Under the pieces are notes generated by a model, which was given only the letters and a program-made list of their open reading frames with translations, did no database searches and had not been told where the DNA came from. 64,000 bases of DNA from assembly GCF_010726765.1 (NCBI RefSeq), contig NZ_AP022601.1:3472001-3536000 (forward strand). The letters are read 5' to 3'. This document shows, in pieces, positions 9,608 to 19,549 of this stretch (within the stretch, counting starts at the first letter, position 1; each line of letters opens with the position of its first letter). Made by a program: the position numbers and the translations under genes. Source of the DNA: Mycobacterium gallinarum. GTDB lineage: Bacteria > Actinomycetota > Actinomycetes > Mycobacteriales > Mycobacteriaceae.

Positions 9608-9883
9608 GGGCTCTGAAACATCCCTTGTCTGTGCTGCGTGTCTGTTTGAGTAATGAAGTCGAAGGTTTGGGCCTCACAGGCTCGGGGGAACTTTATCCAC
9701 ACGAGGTTGAGCCCTCTGAACCGCCTACCTGTCATGTGGTGGATCTCACCGCCGGGTATCAGTGATACACGTCACAATCCCCGGCGGAATACTCCCTCGG
9801 GTTGCCACCAACATTGGGATTTGGTTAACGTGCCTTTGGTCCGCGTTGGTAACGAATAGATCACGAGCAAAGGGACTTTCAGG
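9608..9883. promoter_or_regulatory. Divergent control region of sucCD and the M23 peptidase gene
   Basis: This 276-bp gene-free stretch must hold both promoters. Visible elements near the peptidase side are GTTAACG (from about 9826) and GTAACGAATAGATCAC (from about 9850). The latter loosely resembles two GTNAC half-sites with a 6-bp spacer, as reported for the response regulator MtrA, which controls cell wall hydrolase genes. I see no riboswitch I can name. Confidence 0.4.
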
Positions 9884-10957
9884 TTGGCTCAGCACCGTGC
9901 GTCACGATCTCCATCAGGAGTGTCGACCACCCGGCTAACCATCCGCCGCCCCGCTGAACGACCCGCGGAAATCACCGACATCATTCCGTTCAACGAGTTC
10001 GGCGACCTGCCTGATCTCGGGGCTGAGCTGGACTTCAATCAGAACAGTGCCTTCGATCGCGAAGCTCAGGTCATCCACGCTCCCGAGCTCGACGACCTGC
10101 ACGACACCGACGATCAGCTACCTCAGCGACTGGCTGTGCCGTCCGAATTCCGCCGCGATCCGCGCGACGAACGGCGCTCATCACACGCGTACCGAGACAG
10201 CCACACCGACGTCAGCGACGGCGCGGCCGCGACCGACATCTTCGCGATCACCCGCGGCGGCGCGCACCGCAAGCAGGAAGTGCCCGTCAAGGGCCGGTTG
10301 ATGGTCGCAGCGATGGCGGTCGGCGCCACCGCTGCCGGCGCCTACACGATGGCCAACGCGTCCGAGGAAGGCCCCGCGACCGTGCTGGCAGCGGACCAGG
10401 ACGTCCTCGCCGGCGGTGCGATCACCGGTTCGACCGACGGCATGCAGGTGGTGACCGTCTCCTCGACGTTCGATGCTGCTGTGCACGCCGAGGAGGTCAC
10501 CAAGGCCGCCGCGTTCGCGAGCGAGCGCGCCGAACGCGAGGCCCGCCTGCAGCGCCCCATGTTCGTGATGCCCACCAAGGGCGCCTGGACCTCTGGCTTC
10601 GGCTACCGCTGGGGTGTACTGCACGGCGGCATCGACATCGCCAACGCGATCGGCACCCCGATCCTTGCGGCTTCGGACGGCATCGTCATCGACGCCGGGC
10701 CGCAGGGCGGTTACGGCAACTGGGTCAAGCTGCGGCACGCCGACGGCACCGTCACGCTCTACGGACATCTCAGCGCGTGGAACGTCGAGATCGGGCAGCG
10801 CGTGTGGGCGGGCGATCAGATCGCCAAGATGGGCAACACCGGCAACTCGACGGGCCCGCATCTGCACTTCGAGGTGCTGCTCAACGGCACCGACCGCGTC
10901 GACCCCGTCGGCTGGCTCTCCAAACGGGGACTCGCGTTGTCCAATTACTCTGGCTAA
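9884..10957 (+). CDS. Secreted or membrane-anchored M23 (LytM) peptidase, Rv0950c-like
   Basis: The 357-residue protein has a charged N-terminal region of about 120 residues, one hydrophobic segment around 130-150 (RLMVAAMAVGATAAGAYTMA), a linker, and a C-terminal Peptidase_M23 domain with the zinc/catalytic motifs HGGIDIAN and TGPHLHFEV. Such enzymes cut peptidoglycan cross-bridges or regulate amidases at the cell surface. The internal position of the hydrophobic segment suggests type II membrane anchoring. Start is TTG 9884 after AAAGGGA...AGG. It is directly followed (no gap) by the small membrane protein gene, so the two are co-expressed. Confidence 0.88.
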   Translation: MAQHRASRSPSGVSTTRLTIRRPAERPAEITDIIPFNEFGDLPDLGAELDFNQNSAFDREAQVIHAPELDDLHDTDDQLPQRLAVPSEFRRDPRDERRSSHAYRDSHTDVSDGAAATDIFAITRGGAHRKQEVPVKGRLMVAAMAVGATAAGAYTMANASEEGPATVLAADQDVLAGGAITGSTDGMQVVTVSSTFDAAVHAEEVTKAAAFASERAEREARLQRPMFVMPTKGAWTSGFGYRWGVLHGGIDIANAIGTPILAASDGIVIDAGPQGGYGNWVKLRHADGTVTLYGHLSAWNVEIGQRVWAGDQIAKMGNTGNSTGPHLHFEVLLNGTDRVDPVGWLSKRGLALSNYSG

Positions 10958-11539
10958 GTGGCCAGTGACAGTGGAAGTGACGACGACGAACCCAGCTCCA
11001 CCCGCATAATCCGCCGACACCCCACGGGCGAAATCCCCGTCGGAGCGGATCCGCAGACGTCGATCATCCGCCGCCACCCCACCGGCGAGTTTCCCGCCGC
11101 GGCAGATCCGCAGACGTCCTACATCCCGCGCGCCAGGCCCACCCCGGTGACGCCCACGAATCCGTGGCCGAACCCGCGCCCGGCGATCGCGGCGGCCATC
11201 TTGAGCATTCTCAGTGGTTGGGCGACGGCGGTCATCGCCACCGACCTGATCACTGGCTGGTGGGAAACCGACCTGCTGTTCTGCGTGGCCGTCGCGTTTC
11301 TGACCGCCATCTCCGCGGCGGCGCTCATCGCCGGGTTGATCGGGCTGCTGCTGCGCCGTCGGGTGAGCCGCCTGCTGATCGTCGTCGGCGCCGTCGTCGC
11401 GCTGATGATCTTCTCGAGCCTGTTCGTCGCCGGGGCCAGACTGCCGACGATCGTCTACGCGATACCAGTGCTGCCGCTGGCGACGATCGCGTGCGCGTTG
11501 TTGCCCGCTACCGCGCGGTGGGGTCGCAGCAGCGGTTAG
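10958..11539 (+). CDS. Small membrane protein with N-terminal RRHPTGE repeats
   Basis: The 193-residue protein starts with GTG immediately after the M23 stop. The N-terminal 55 residues contain two tandem units IIRRHPTGEIP and IIRRHPTGEFP followed by PQTS, then a Pro-rich linker and four hydrophobic helices (about 68-90, 100-125, 130-155, 160-185). I do not recognise a family. Coupling with the LytM peptidase suggests a cell-envelope role. The basic PTGE repeats could be phosphorylation or docking sites, but this is speculation. The stop overlaps the uvrD1 stop by 4 nt on the opposite strand. Confidence 0.75.
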   Translation: MASDSGSDDDEPSSTRIIRRHPTGEIPVGADPQTSIIRRHPTGEFPAAADPQTSYIPRARPTPVTPTNPWPNPRPAIAAAILSILSGWATAVIATDLITGWWETDLLFCVAVAFLTAISAAALIAGLIGLLLRRRVSRLLIVVGAVVALMIFSSLFVAGARLPTIVYAIPVLPLATIACALLPATARWGRSSG

Positions 11540-13881
11540 AGCTTGGAGACCGGGGCGTGGTTGTGCATGAGCTTGACGCGGCCTGAGCTGCCGAAGTCGA
11601 TGAGCGACATCGCCGATTCGCCCACGCCGGAAACCTCTTCGACGCGTCCGAGGCCGTACTTGTCGTGATTGACCCGATCGCCGGGCTCGAGCACGAGCAG
11701 CGGCCGCTTGCCCGCGCCGGAACGTGTGGGTGACGGACGCGGTGTCCCGAACCTGCCCGCCCCACTCACCGGCGCCGGCATCGACGGCCCCGGGTCGGTA
11801 CGCCGCCAGTCGATCAGGTGCTGCGGAATCTCTTTGAGGAAGCGCGATTCCGGGTTCAGCATCGGCTGACCCCACGACGAGCGGATCTTGGCCCGGCTGA
11901 CGTAGAGCCGCTGACGGGCACGGGTGATGCCGACGTAGGCCAGCCGACGCTCCTCGGACAGCTCCGTCGGATCGCCGAGCGCCCGCATGTGCGGGAACAT
12001 GCCATCTTCCCAGCCCGTCACGAACACGACCGGAAACTCGAGCCCCTTGGCGGTGTGCAGCGTCATCATCGTCACCACACCCGCGCCGTGCTCGGGCAGT
12101 TCGTCCGCGTCGGCGACCAGCGACACCCGCTCCAGGAACTTGGCGAGCACCCCGGTGTCGGGGATGTCTTCGTCCTCAGGCTCGCCCAGGGCCTCAGCAT
12201 TGGCCAGGTCGGTGCTGAATTCGTGTGCGACGCTGACCAATTCGTTGAGGTTGTCGAGGCGTGCGAGGTCCTGCGGGTCGCTCGAATTCTCGAGCTCGGT
12301 GCGATAGCCGGTGCGATCGAGCACCGCCTCGACGAGCTCGCCGAGCTCACCGTCCAGGCGCCCGCGCAGTTCGTCGAGCATCTCGACGAAGCTTGCGATG
12401 CACTTCTCCGAGCGGGTGTTCAACATCGGCACCCTGCCCTCGGCAGCGGCCTGCAGCGCGTCGTTGAAGCTGCCGCCGGTGTTCTCGGCGTACACCGCCA
12501 CGCACGCCTCGGCGCGATCGCCGATGCCGCGCCGCGGGGTGTTCAGGATGCGCCGCATGCTCACCGAGTCGCCGGGATTGTCCAGCACGCGCAGGTAGGC
12601 GACGATGTCGCGGATCTCCCTGCGTTCGTAAAAGCGCACGCCGCCAACGACTTTGTACGGAATGCCGGCCCGAATGAACACCTCCTCCAGCGCGCGCGAG
12701 GAGTTGTTGGTGCGGTAGAACACCGCGACGTCGTTGTAGGAGATGTCGCCGCGGTCGGCCAGCGCGTCGATCTCGCCTGCGACGAAGCGTGCCTCGTCGT
12801 GCTCGTTGTCGGCGACGTAGCCGACGATCAGCTCACCCTCGCCGGAGTCTGTCCACAGCCGCTTCTCACGACGGCCGGCATTCCGGGAGATGACGGAGTT
12901 GGCCGCGGACAGGATGTTCTGCGTCGAGCGGTAGTTCTGTTCCAGCAGAATGGTTGTGGCGTTGGGGAAGTCGCGTTCGAAGTCCTCGATGTTGCGGATG
13001 GTCGCACCGCGGAAGGCGTAGATCGACTGGTCGGCGTCGCCGACGACGCACAGCTCGGCCGGCGCCACCCCGTCTTCGGTTTCCCTGCCGACCAGCTCGC
13101 GCACCAGGACGTACTGCGCGTGGTTGGTGTCCTGGTACTCGTCGACCAGGATGTGCCGGAACCGCCGCCGGTAGTACTGCGCGATCTGCGGAAAGGCTTG
13201 CAGCACAGCGACTGTCTCGCCGATGAGGTCGTCGAAGTCCAGTGCGTTGGCCATACGCAGGCGCCGCTGGTACTCGCCGTAGACCTCGGCGATGATGCGC
13301 GGCAGTTCCTCGCCGGCCTCCGACGCCTCGGCCGCCGCCTGCTCGGGGCCGACCAGCTCGTTCTTGTGATTGGAGATGCCGTTGGCCAGCAACCGCGGTG
13401 AGTACCGCTTGGTGTCCAGGCCCATGTCCTTGCCGATCATCATCAGCAAGCGGCGCGAGTCGTCGGAGTCGTAGATCGAGAAGTTCGAGTTGAGCCCGGG
13501 CAGCAGCGAGGCCTGGTTGCGCAGGATCCGCACACACGTGGAGTGGAACGTCGACACCCACATGTTCCGAGCGCGCGGGCCGATCAAGTTGACCACCCGC
13601 TCGCGCATCTCGGCGGCCGCTTTGTTGGTGAACGTGATGGCCAGCACCTGGCCGACACCGACCTCTCGGGCGGCGAGCAGGTAGGCGATCCGGCGGGTCA
13701 GCACGGCGGTCTTACCGGAACCCGCCCCGGCGACGATCAGCAGCGGCGAGCCTTCGTGCAGCACCGCCTGCCGTTGCTGGGGGTTCAGCCCGTCGAGGAG
13801 CTGGTCGGTCTCGGTGTCCATGGAGGATGGTGGCGAAGAAATCGACATTTCATCACCGAACTTACCGCTGTCCAGCGACAT
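11536..13881 (-). CDS. uvrD1: UvrD1 (PcrA-type) DNA helicase
   Basis: The 781-residue SF1A helicase has the Q-motif LNPQQRQAV, Walker A AGAGSGKT, motif II VDEYQDTN, motif III VVGDADQSIYAFRGA, motif IV LEQNYRST and motif VI TRARQRLYVSRA. The C-terminal Tudor-like domain (GDRVNHDKYGLGRVEEVSG) is where mycobacterial UvrD1 contacts RNA polymerase or Ku. UvrD1 acts in nucleotide excision repair, transcription-coupled repair and Ku-stimulated unwinding. Ku and LigD are encoded elsewhere in this window. ATG 13881 gives a length close to the known M. tuberculosis protein. Confidence 0.95.
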   Translation of the reverse strand: MSLDSGKFGDEMSISSPPSSMDTETDQLLDGLNPQQRQAVLHEGSPLLIVAGAGSGKTAVLTRRIAYLLAAREVGVGQVLAITFTNKAAAEMRERVVNLIGPRARNMWVSTFHSTCVRILRNQASLLPGLNSNFSIYDSDDSRRLLMMIGKDMGLDTKRYSPRLLANGISNHKNELVGPEQAAAEASEAGEELPRIIAEVYGEYQRRLRMANALDFDDLIGETVAVLQAFPQIAQYYRRRFRHILVDEYQDTNHAQYVLVRELVGRETEDGVAPAELCVVGDADQSIYAFRGATIRNIEDFERDFPNATTILLEQNYRSTQNILSAANSVISRNAGRREKRLWTDSGEGELIVGYVADNEHDEARFVAGEIDALADRGDISYNDVAVFYRTNNSSRALEEVFIRAGIPYKVVGGVRFYERREIRDIVAYLRVLDNPGDSVSMRRILNTPRRGIGDRAEACVAVYAENTGGSFNDALQAAAEGRVPMLNTRSEKCIASFVEMLDELRGRLDGELGELVEAVLDRTGYRTELENSSDPQDLARLDNLNELVSVAHEFSTDLANAEALGEPEDEDIPDTGVLAKFLERVSLVADADELPEHGAGVVTMMTLHTAKGLEFPVVFVTGWEDGMFPHMRALGDPTELSEERRLAYVGITRARQRLYVSRAKIRSSWGQPMLNPESRFLKEIPQHLIDWRRTDPGPSMPAPVSGAGRFGTPRPSPTRSGAGKRPLLVLEPGDRVNHDKYGLGRVEEVSGVGESAMSLIDFGSSGRVKLMHNHAPVSKL

Positions 13882-14092
13882 CTTTGCGCCGGCGCGGCCC
13901 TTGATGGCACACTCATTACGTGCTCATGCAGCAAGGACGATTTTTTTACGGGTACCGGCCAGAGGTACCCGTGGTCTAGCTGCTTCACAGAGCCCCGCGG
14001 TCCTCTTCCGGATCCGGGGCTCGTCTCTTGTGTGAGGCCCGATCACCGGATGAGACCGCAGTCCCTTACACAACGAGAAACCGGAGAATCCC
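13882..14092. promoter_or_regulatory. Divergent uvrD1 / chorismate mutase region with two perfect hairpins
   Basis: Two inverted repeats are visible. At 13948-13972 a 9-bp stem (ACGGGTACC/GGTACCCGT) encloses a 7-nt loop and is preceded by a run of seven T. At 13990-14022 an 8-bp stem (GAGCCCCG/CGGGGCTC) encloses a 17-nt loop and is followed by TCGTCTCTTG on the plus strand. The second could be a weak terminator or attenuator in the chorismate mutase leader. An SD-like GGAGA precedes ATG 14093. Confidence 0.55.
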
Positions 14093-14356
14093 ATGACTAT
14101 CGAGGTCGAACAGTTGCCAGACATAGACGACCTGCGCCAGGAAATCGACAAGTTGGACGCGACGATCCTGGAAGCCGTGAAACGCCGCACCGAGGTGTCC
14201 AAGCTCATCGGCCAGGCCCGGATGGCGTCCGGCGGCACCCGTCTGGTGCACAGCCGTGAGATGAAGGTCATCGAGCGCTACAGCGAACTCGGACCCGACG
14301 GCAAGGACCTGGCGATGCTGCTGTTGCGGCTGGGCCGCGGCCGCCTCGGGCACTAG
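14093..14356 (+). CDS. Intracellular chorismate mutase, AroQ-delta type (Rv0948c-like)
   Basis: The 87-residue all-helical protein has LRQEIDKLDATILEAVKRR, then ARMASGGTRLVHSREMKVI and the C-terminal RLGRGRLGH tail typical of mycobacterial cytoplasmic chorismate mutase. It converts chorismate to prephenate for Phe/Tyr synthesis. In M. tuberculosis this enzyme is weak alone and is activated by binding DAHP synthase through the C-terminal tail; that tail is preserved here. Position between uvrD1 and pgi matches Rv0948c. It converges on the acyltransferase gene with a 3-nt gap. Confidence 0.93.
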   Translation: MTIEVEQLPDIDDLRQEIDKLDATILEAVKRRTEVSKLIGQARMASGGTRLVHSREMKVIERYSELGPDGKDLAMLLLRLGRGRLGH

Positions 14357-14359
14357 GAC

Positions 14360-16297
14360 TCAGCGCAGCGCGTCGGTCAGCCACGGCGTCAGCCACTCCA
14401 CCGCTTCCGGTGTCGGGTGCACACCGTCGCTGCGCACACGGATGCCGTTGACCCAGTTGGTGTAGACGCCGTTGGGCCCGAGTTTGCGGTTCAGGTCGAG
14501 CAACTCGACGTTCGGGCGCGTTTTCACGACGCTGCGCAGCAACGCATTCCACTGGTCGACGCGATCGGGATTGTCTTCGGGATACAAGCTGCCGTCCGGC
14601 TTTTCGGCGCGCCGGTTGTAGGGCTCGGTGGTGACCACGATCTGCGCGCCGGTCGAGCCGAGAATGTCGAGCGCGCGGTCGAGTTCGCCACGCAGATAGT
14701 CCTCGTAACCGTCCTCGCCGATGTGGGTCCAGACGCCTTCGTTCATCCGGTCGACCACCTCCCAGCGGCCGACCATCAGCAACACCACGTCCGGGCGGTC
14801 ATGGTTGATGCGCTGCGACCACCGGCTGGGCCAGGTGTCGCATTCGGGTTTCTGGTTCAGCGTCTGTCCGACGTACCGGTAGGGGCCGCCGCGGGCGATG
14901 CCGCACCCGATCGTCGTGTAATTGGTGAACGCCAGCCCTGGTGTCGGCGGCAGGTACCGCATCATCGTCCACGCGATCGAGTCGCCGAACACCGCGACGG
15001 TGCGGGTGCCGGGCTCGTGCGCAGTCGGTTTGCGGACCTCGACGGGCACCTCCGGCCCGACGAGCGCGAGCGCGGCGGAGTCGATCGCCGGGCCCAGCGG
15101 CGGCTGCTCGGTCTTCACGCCGACGGGTAGCACCGCCATCGTCACCACAGCGGCGGTCGCGGCCGTCGCACCCGCCAACGGCAGCAGCGGCACATGCATA
15201 GGCCGCCAGCGACGGATCGGCTGCTCCAGCAGCCACCACGACGCCGCGGCCAGGCCCACCGTGATCGCGCAGCGCACGACGAACAGTGGCCAGCCGGACA
15301 GCCCCGTACGTTCACCGTTGAGCGCCAGAAAGATCGGCCAGTGCCACAGGTACACGCCGTAGGAGATCGCGCCGAGCCACACCAGCGGCCGCCACGCTAG
15401 GGCGTGCGCGACGGGTCCCTCCTGCTCCAGTGCCACCGGTGCGACGACGAGGACGGCCGCGATCGCCACCACAATCAGCAGGCCGCCGCGGAAGTCGCCG
15501 ACGCTGCCGGTCGCATAGTGCGCCGCCGCGCCGAGCACAGCCAGGCCGATGAACGGCAGGATGCGCGCGACGATGTGGCCCCACCGCGTCCGGATCAACG
15601 TTCCGCCGTCGTTGAGCACCGACCAGTCCCGCACCAGCAGTGCGGCCGCGGCAGAGCCGACCAACAACGCCTGTGCGCGGCTGTCGGTGCCGAAGTAGAT
15701 GCGGTTCAGCGTCGAGTCGGTGGTGAGCACGATCGCCGCGGTCGCCGAAGCGATGACGCCGACGGTCGACAGCACGAAAACGGCCAGTCGTAGCCGGGAC
15801 CAGAACAGCGCCGCGACGCCGACGAGCAGCAGCGGCCACAGCAGGTAGTACTGCTCCTCCACCCCGAGCGACCACGTGTGCTGCAGCGGCGACGGCGGCG
15901 CGCCCTGTGAGAAGTAGTCAGCGCGCTGCGCGACGAAGGCCCAGTTGGACATCCAGAAGAACGAGGCGACGGCGTCTTCGCGCAGCGACGCCGTGGATTC
16001 GGGCGAGAACAGATCGCGGGCCGCCACGACGGCCAGCACCATCACCAGCAGGGCGGGCAGCAGTCGACGGGCGCGCCGAATCCAGAAGTCGCCGAGACGA
16101 ATCTGCGCCGTCCGCCGGTGCTCGTCGAGCAGCAGCGACGTGATCAGGAATCCGCTGAGCACGAAGAACACGTCAACGCCCAGGAACCCGCCCGACAGGC
16201 CCGGGATACCGCCGTGGTCGGCCAGGACCAGCGCGACCGCCACCGCACGGATGCCGTCCAACGCGGGGATGCCCCCACGGCTCTCAGCGGTGCGCAC
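14360..16297 (-). CDS. OafA/YrhL-type acyltransferase with C-terminal SGNH domain
   Basis: The 645-residue membrane acyltransferase has the Acyl_transf_3 start GIPALDGIRAVAVALVLADH, the segment GGFLGVDVFFVLSGFLI, about ten membrane helices to residue 390, and a periplasmic SGNH hydrolase-like domain with VAVFGDSIAW (Ser nucleophile) and the Asp/His motif SDGVHPT. Such proteins O-acylate cell-surface glycans or glycolipids. GTG 16297 with GGGAAAG upstream is preferred over ATG 16342, because a terminator-like hairpin at 16328-16362 would overlap the longer version. The M. tuberculosis interval has no counterpart that I recall. Confidence 0.87.
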   Translation of the reverse strand: MRTAESRGGIPALDGIRAVAVALVLADHGGIPGLSGGFLGVDVFFVLSGFLITSLLLDEHRRTAQIRLGDFWIRRARRLLPALLVMVLAVVAARDLFSPESTASLREDAVASFFWMSNWAFVAQRADYFSQGAPPSPLQHTWSLGVEEQYYLLWPLLLVGVAALFWSRLRLAVFVLSTVGVIASATAAIVLTTDSTLNRIYFGTDSRAQALLVGSAAAALLVRDWSVLNDGGTLIRTRWGHIVARILPFIGLAVLGAAAHYATGSVGDFRGGLLIVVAIAAVLVVAPVALEQEGPVAHALAWRPLVWLGAISYGVYLWHWPIFLALNGERTGLSGWPLFVVRCAITVGLAAASWWLLEQPIRRWRPMHVPLLPLAGATAATAAVVTMAVLPVGVKTEQPPLGPAIDSAALALVGPEVPVEVRKPTAHEPGTRTVAVFGDSIAWTMMRYLPPTPGLAFTNYTTIGCGIARGGPYRYVGQTLNQKPECDTWPSRWSQRINHDRPDVVLLMVGRWEVVDRMNEGVWTHIGEDGYEDYLRGELDRALDILGSTGAQIVVTTEPYNRRAEKPDGSLYPEDNPDRVDQWNALLRSVVKTRPNVELLDLNRKLGPNGVYTNWVNGIRVRSDGVHPTPEAVEWLTPWLTDALR

Positions 16298-16327
16298 TGC
16301 CGAAATCTTTCCCGCGCGAGCAGACGC

Positions 16328-16362
16328 AAAAGTCCCCGACACGCCGTGCCGGACGGACTTTT
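16328..16362 (-). terminator. Intrinsic-type terminator after the aldehyde dehydrogenase gene
   Basis: On the minus strand an 8-bp stem AAAAGTCC/GGACTTTT, extended inward by CCG/CGG and CACG/CGTG pairs, ends in TTTT. It lies 23 nt after the dehydrogenase stop (16385) and separates that gene from the acyltransferase gene. Confidence 0.7.
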
Positions 16363-16384
16363 ACGCAGCCTCGCGCAAGGGGTG

Positions 16385-17833
16385 TTACTTGGTCAGCGCG
16401 ATGTACTTGACGTCGAGGTATTCGTCGATGCCCTCAGAGCCACCCTCGCGGCCGAATCCGGATTCCTTCACTCCCCCAAACGGTGCCGCCGGGTCGGAGA
16501 TCACCCCGCGGTTGATGCCCACCATGCCCGACTGGATGCCCTCGGCGACGCGCAGCGCGCGGTCCAGCGACTGCGTGTAGACGTAGGCGGCCAGCCCGTA
16601 CTCGGTGTCGTTGGCGGCGGCGATGCCCTCCTCCTCGGTGTCGAAGCCGGTGATCGGCGCGACGGGCCCGAACACCTCCTCCTTGAGGATGCGGGCGTCG
16701 GCGGGAACGTCGGCCAGCACGGTCGCCGGGTAGAAGTTGCCCGGACCGCCTGGAGCGACGCCACCGACCGCGACCGTCGCGCCGCGCGACACCGCGTCGG
16801 ACACCAGGTCCTCGACCGTGGCGACCTGCTTGGCGTTGATCAGCGGCCCCAGTGTCGATGACTCGTCGGTGCCCTTGCCGAGCGTGAACTCGCTCATCCG
16901 CTTGACCAGCTTGTCGGTGAACTCCTCGCGCACCGAGTTCGCGACGTGGAAGCGGTTGGCCGCCGTGCAGGCCTCGCCCCCGTTGCGCATCTTGGCCAGG
17001 ATCGCGCCGTCGACGGCGGCGTCCACGTCGGCGTCGTCGAACACGATGAACGGCGCGTTGCCGCCGAGCTCCATCGAGGTGCGCAACAGTTTGTCGGCCG
17101 ACTGCTTCACCAGCGCCTTCCCGACGCCGGTGGATCCGGTGAAGGTCAGCTTGCGAAGCCGGCCGTCGTTGATCAGGGCCTCGGTGACCGGGCCGGGGCT
17201 GCTCGTCGGCAGCACCGACAGCACGCCCTTGGGCAGCCCCGCCTCGTCCATCAGCTTGGCCAGCAGCAGCATCGTCAGCGGCGTCTCCTGGGCGGGCTTG
17301 ACGATCATCGTGCAGCCGGCCGCGAACGCCGGGCCGATCTTGCGGGTCCCCATGGCCAGCGGGAAGTTCCACGGCGTGATCGCGTAGCACGGCCCGACCG
17401 GCTGCTTGGTGACAAGGATGCGGCCGGTGCCCGCCGGGCTCGGCGTGAAGCGGCCCGCGATGCGCACGGCTTCCTCGGCGAACCAGCGGAAAAACTCTGA
17501 GCCGTACTTGACCTCACCCATGCTCTCGGGCAACACCTTGCCCATCTCCAACGTCATCAGGGTGGCCAGGTCTTCGGCGCGTTCGGTGATCTTCTCGAAC
17601 ACCGAACGCAGGATCTCGCCGCGTTCGCGTGGCGGGGTGGCCGCCCAGTCGGCCTGTACCGCGCACGCGGCGTCCAGGGCGGCGACGGCGTCCTCGGGCG
17701 TCGCGTTGGCAACAGAGATCAGAACCTTGTCGTCGGACGGGTCGAGCACGTCGAACGTCGAGGAACCTTTGCGCTCCTCGCCCCCGATCCACAGGCCGGT
17801 GGGCACAGACGACAGCAGCTTGGCGGTATCCAT
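16385..17833 (-). CDS. NAD(P)-dependent succinate-semialdehyde-type aldehyde dehydrogenase
   Basis: The 482-residue ALDH protein has [20 protein letters not shown], the cofactor loop [11 protein letters not shown], the Glu motif MELGGNAPF and the nucleophile in [11 protein letters not shown], then EEVFGPVAP and the C-terminal [15 protein letters not shown]. The Cys-Thr-Ala-Ala-Asn active site is typical of GabD-type succinate-semialdehyde dehydrogenases, which feed succinate into the TCA cycle; substrate is inferred. AGAGGGAG precedes ATG 17833. The gene is divergent from pgi across 48 bp. Confidence 0.88.
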   Translation of the reverse strand: MDTAKLLSSVPTGLWIGGEERKGSSTFDVLDPSDDKVLISVANATPEDAVAALDAACAVQADWAATPPRERGEILRSVFEKITERAEDLATLMTLEMGKVLPESMGEVKYGSEFFRWFAEEAVRIAGRFTPSPAGTGRILVTKQPVGPCYAITPWNFPLAMGTRKIGPAFAAGCTMIVKPAQETPLTMLLLAKLMDEAGLPKGVLSVLPTSSPGPVTEALINDGRLRKLTFTGSTGVGKALVKQSADKLLRTSMELGGNAPFIVFDDADVDAAVDGAILAKMRNGGEACTAANRFHVANSVREEFTDKLVKRMSEFTLGKGTDESSTLGPLINAKQVATVEDLVSDAVSRGATVAVGGVAPGGPGNFYPATVLADVPADARILKEEVFGPVAPITGFDTEEEGIAAANDTEYGLAAYVYTQSLDRALRVAEGIQSGMVGINRGVISDPAAPFGGVKESGFGREGGSEGIDEYLDVKYIALTK

Positions 17834-17881
17834 TACTCCCTCTTACACCTTTGGACATTTGGCCGCATTAATGTCGGCTAC

Positions 17882-19549
17882 ATGACCGCCGATACCTCGC
17901 AGATTCCCGACATCACCGCCACTGCCGCATGGCAGGCCCTGCAACGGCATCACGACGATATCGGCGAGGAACACCTACGCGAGTTCTTCCACGAAGATCC
18001 TGCCCGCGGGTCGGAGCTGGTGCTGACGGTGGGCGATCTCTACATCGACTACAGCAAGCACCGGGTCACCCGCGCGACGCTGGCGCTGCTTGTCGACCTG
18101 GCCCGCGCGGCGGGCCTGGAGCAGCGCCGCGACGCGATGTTCGCAGGCGCGCACATCAATACTTCGGAGGATCGCGCGGTGCTGCACACCGCGCTGCGGT
18201 TGCCGCGTGGTGCCGAGCTGTCCGTGGACGGCCAGAACGTCGTCGCCGACGTCCATGAGGTGCTCGACAAGATGGGCGACTTCACCGACCGGCTGCGCAG
18301 CGGTGAGTGGACCGGCGCGACGGGCGAGCGCATCACGACGGTGGTCAACATCGGCATCGGCGGTTCGGATCTGGGCCCTGCGATGGTCACCCTCGGCCTG
18401 CGTCACTACGCCGACGCTGGTATCTCGGCCCGGTTCGTCTCCAACGTCGACCCCGCCGACCTGGTGGCCAAGCTCGACGGACTCGACCCGGCCACAACGC
18501 TTTTCATCATCGCGTCCAAGACGTTCTCGACACTGGAGACGCTGACCAACGCGACTGCCGCGCGTCGCTGGCTCACCGACGCGCTCGGCGACGCCGCGGT
18601 GGCCAAGCACTTCGTGGCGGTGTCGACGAACAAGAAGCTGGTCGACGACTTCGGTATCAACACCGACAACATGTTCGGCTTCTGGGATTGGGTCGGCGGA
18701 CGGTATTCGGTGGACTCGGCAATCGGGTTGTCGGTGATGGCGGTCATCGGCAAGGAGCGGTTCGCAGAGTTCCTTTCCGGTTTCCACATCGTCGACGAAC
18801 ACTTCCGTACCGCGCCACTGGAGGCGAACGCGCCAGCGCTGCTCGGCCTCATCGGCCTCTGGTACAACGAGTTCTTCGGCGCGGAAACCCGTGCGGTACT
18901 GCCGTATTCGAATGATCTGTCACGGTTCGCCGCCTACCTGCAGCAGCTGACGATGGAATCCAATGGCAAGTCGGTGCGTGCCGACGGCTCACCGGTGACG
19001 ACGAGTACCGGCGAGATCTTCTGGGGCGAACCGGGAACCAACGGCCAGCACGCCTTCTACCAACTGCTGCATCAGGGCACCCGATTGGTGCCCGCCGATT
19101 TCCTCGGCTTCTCGCAGCCCACCGACGACCTGCCGACCGCCGACGGCACGGGCAGCATGCACGACCTGTTGATGAGCAACTTCTTCGCCCAGACGCAGGT
19201 GCTGGCATTCGGCAAGACCGCCGAAGAGATTGCCGCGGAAGAGACTCCCCCGGATGTCGTTCCGCACAAGGTGATGCCGGGTAACCGGCCCAGCACGTCG
19301 ATCCTGGCGACCAAGCTGACGCCGTCGGTGCTGGGCCAGTTGATCGCCCTCTACGAACACCAGGTGTTCACCGAAGGCGTCGTCTGGGGCATCGACTCGT
19401 TCGACCAGTGGGGTGTGGAACTCGGCAAGACCCAGGCCAAGGCGCTGCTTCCGGTGATCACCGCCGACGACGCGCCCGCCGAACAGTCGGACTCCTCGAC
19501 CGACGCGCTGGTGCGTCATTACCGCGCGGAGCGCGGTAGAACCGCCTGA
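17882..19549 (+). CDS. pgi: Pgi, glucose-6-phosphate isomerase
   Basis: The 555-residue protein has the family signatures [14 protein letters not shown], the segment [31 protein letters not shown] and the C-terminal [18 protein letters not shown] with catalytic residues. It interconverts glucose-6-phosphate and fructose-6-phosphate. It matches Rv0946c in position. The last codons (RAERGRTA) lie inside a 29-bp direct repeat that continues past the stop codon, so the C-terminus may vary between strains without harm. Confidence 0.97.
   Translation: MTADTSQIPDITATAAWQALQRHHDDIGEEHLREFFHEDPARGSELVLTVGDLYIDYSKHRVTRATLALLVDLARAAGLEQRRDAMFAGAHINTSEDRAVLHTALRLPRGAELSVDGQNVVADVHEVLDKMGDFTDRLRSGEWTGATGERITTVVNIGIGGSDLGPAMVTLGLRHYADAGISARFVSNVDPADLVAKLDGLDPATTLFIIASKTFSTLETLTNATAARRWLTDALGDAAVAKHFVAVSTNKKLVDDFGINTDNMFGFWDWVGGRYSVDSAIGLSVMAVIGKERFAEFLSGFHIVDEHFRTAPLEANAPALLGLIGLWYNEFFGAETRAVLPYSNDLSRFAAYLQQLTMESNGKSVRADGSPVTTSTGEIFWGEPGTNGQHAFYQLLHQGTRLVPADFLGFSQPTDDLPTADGTGSMHDLLMSNFFAQTQVLAFGKTAEEIAAEETPPDVVPHKVMPGNRPSTSILATKLTPSVLGQLIALYEHQVFTEGVVWGIDSFDQWGVELGKTQAKALLPVITADDAPAEQSDSSTDALVRHYRAERGRTA

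Noticed and set aside
9650..9880. ydaO (c-di-AMP) riboswitch before the peptidase gene
   Set aside because: Wall hydrolase genes in actinobacteria can have one, but I cannot match its conserved core here.
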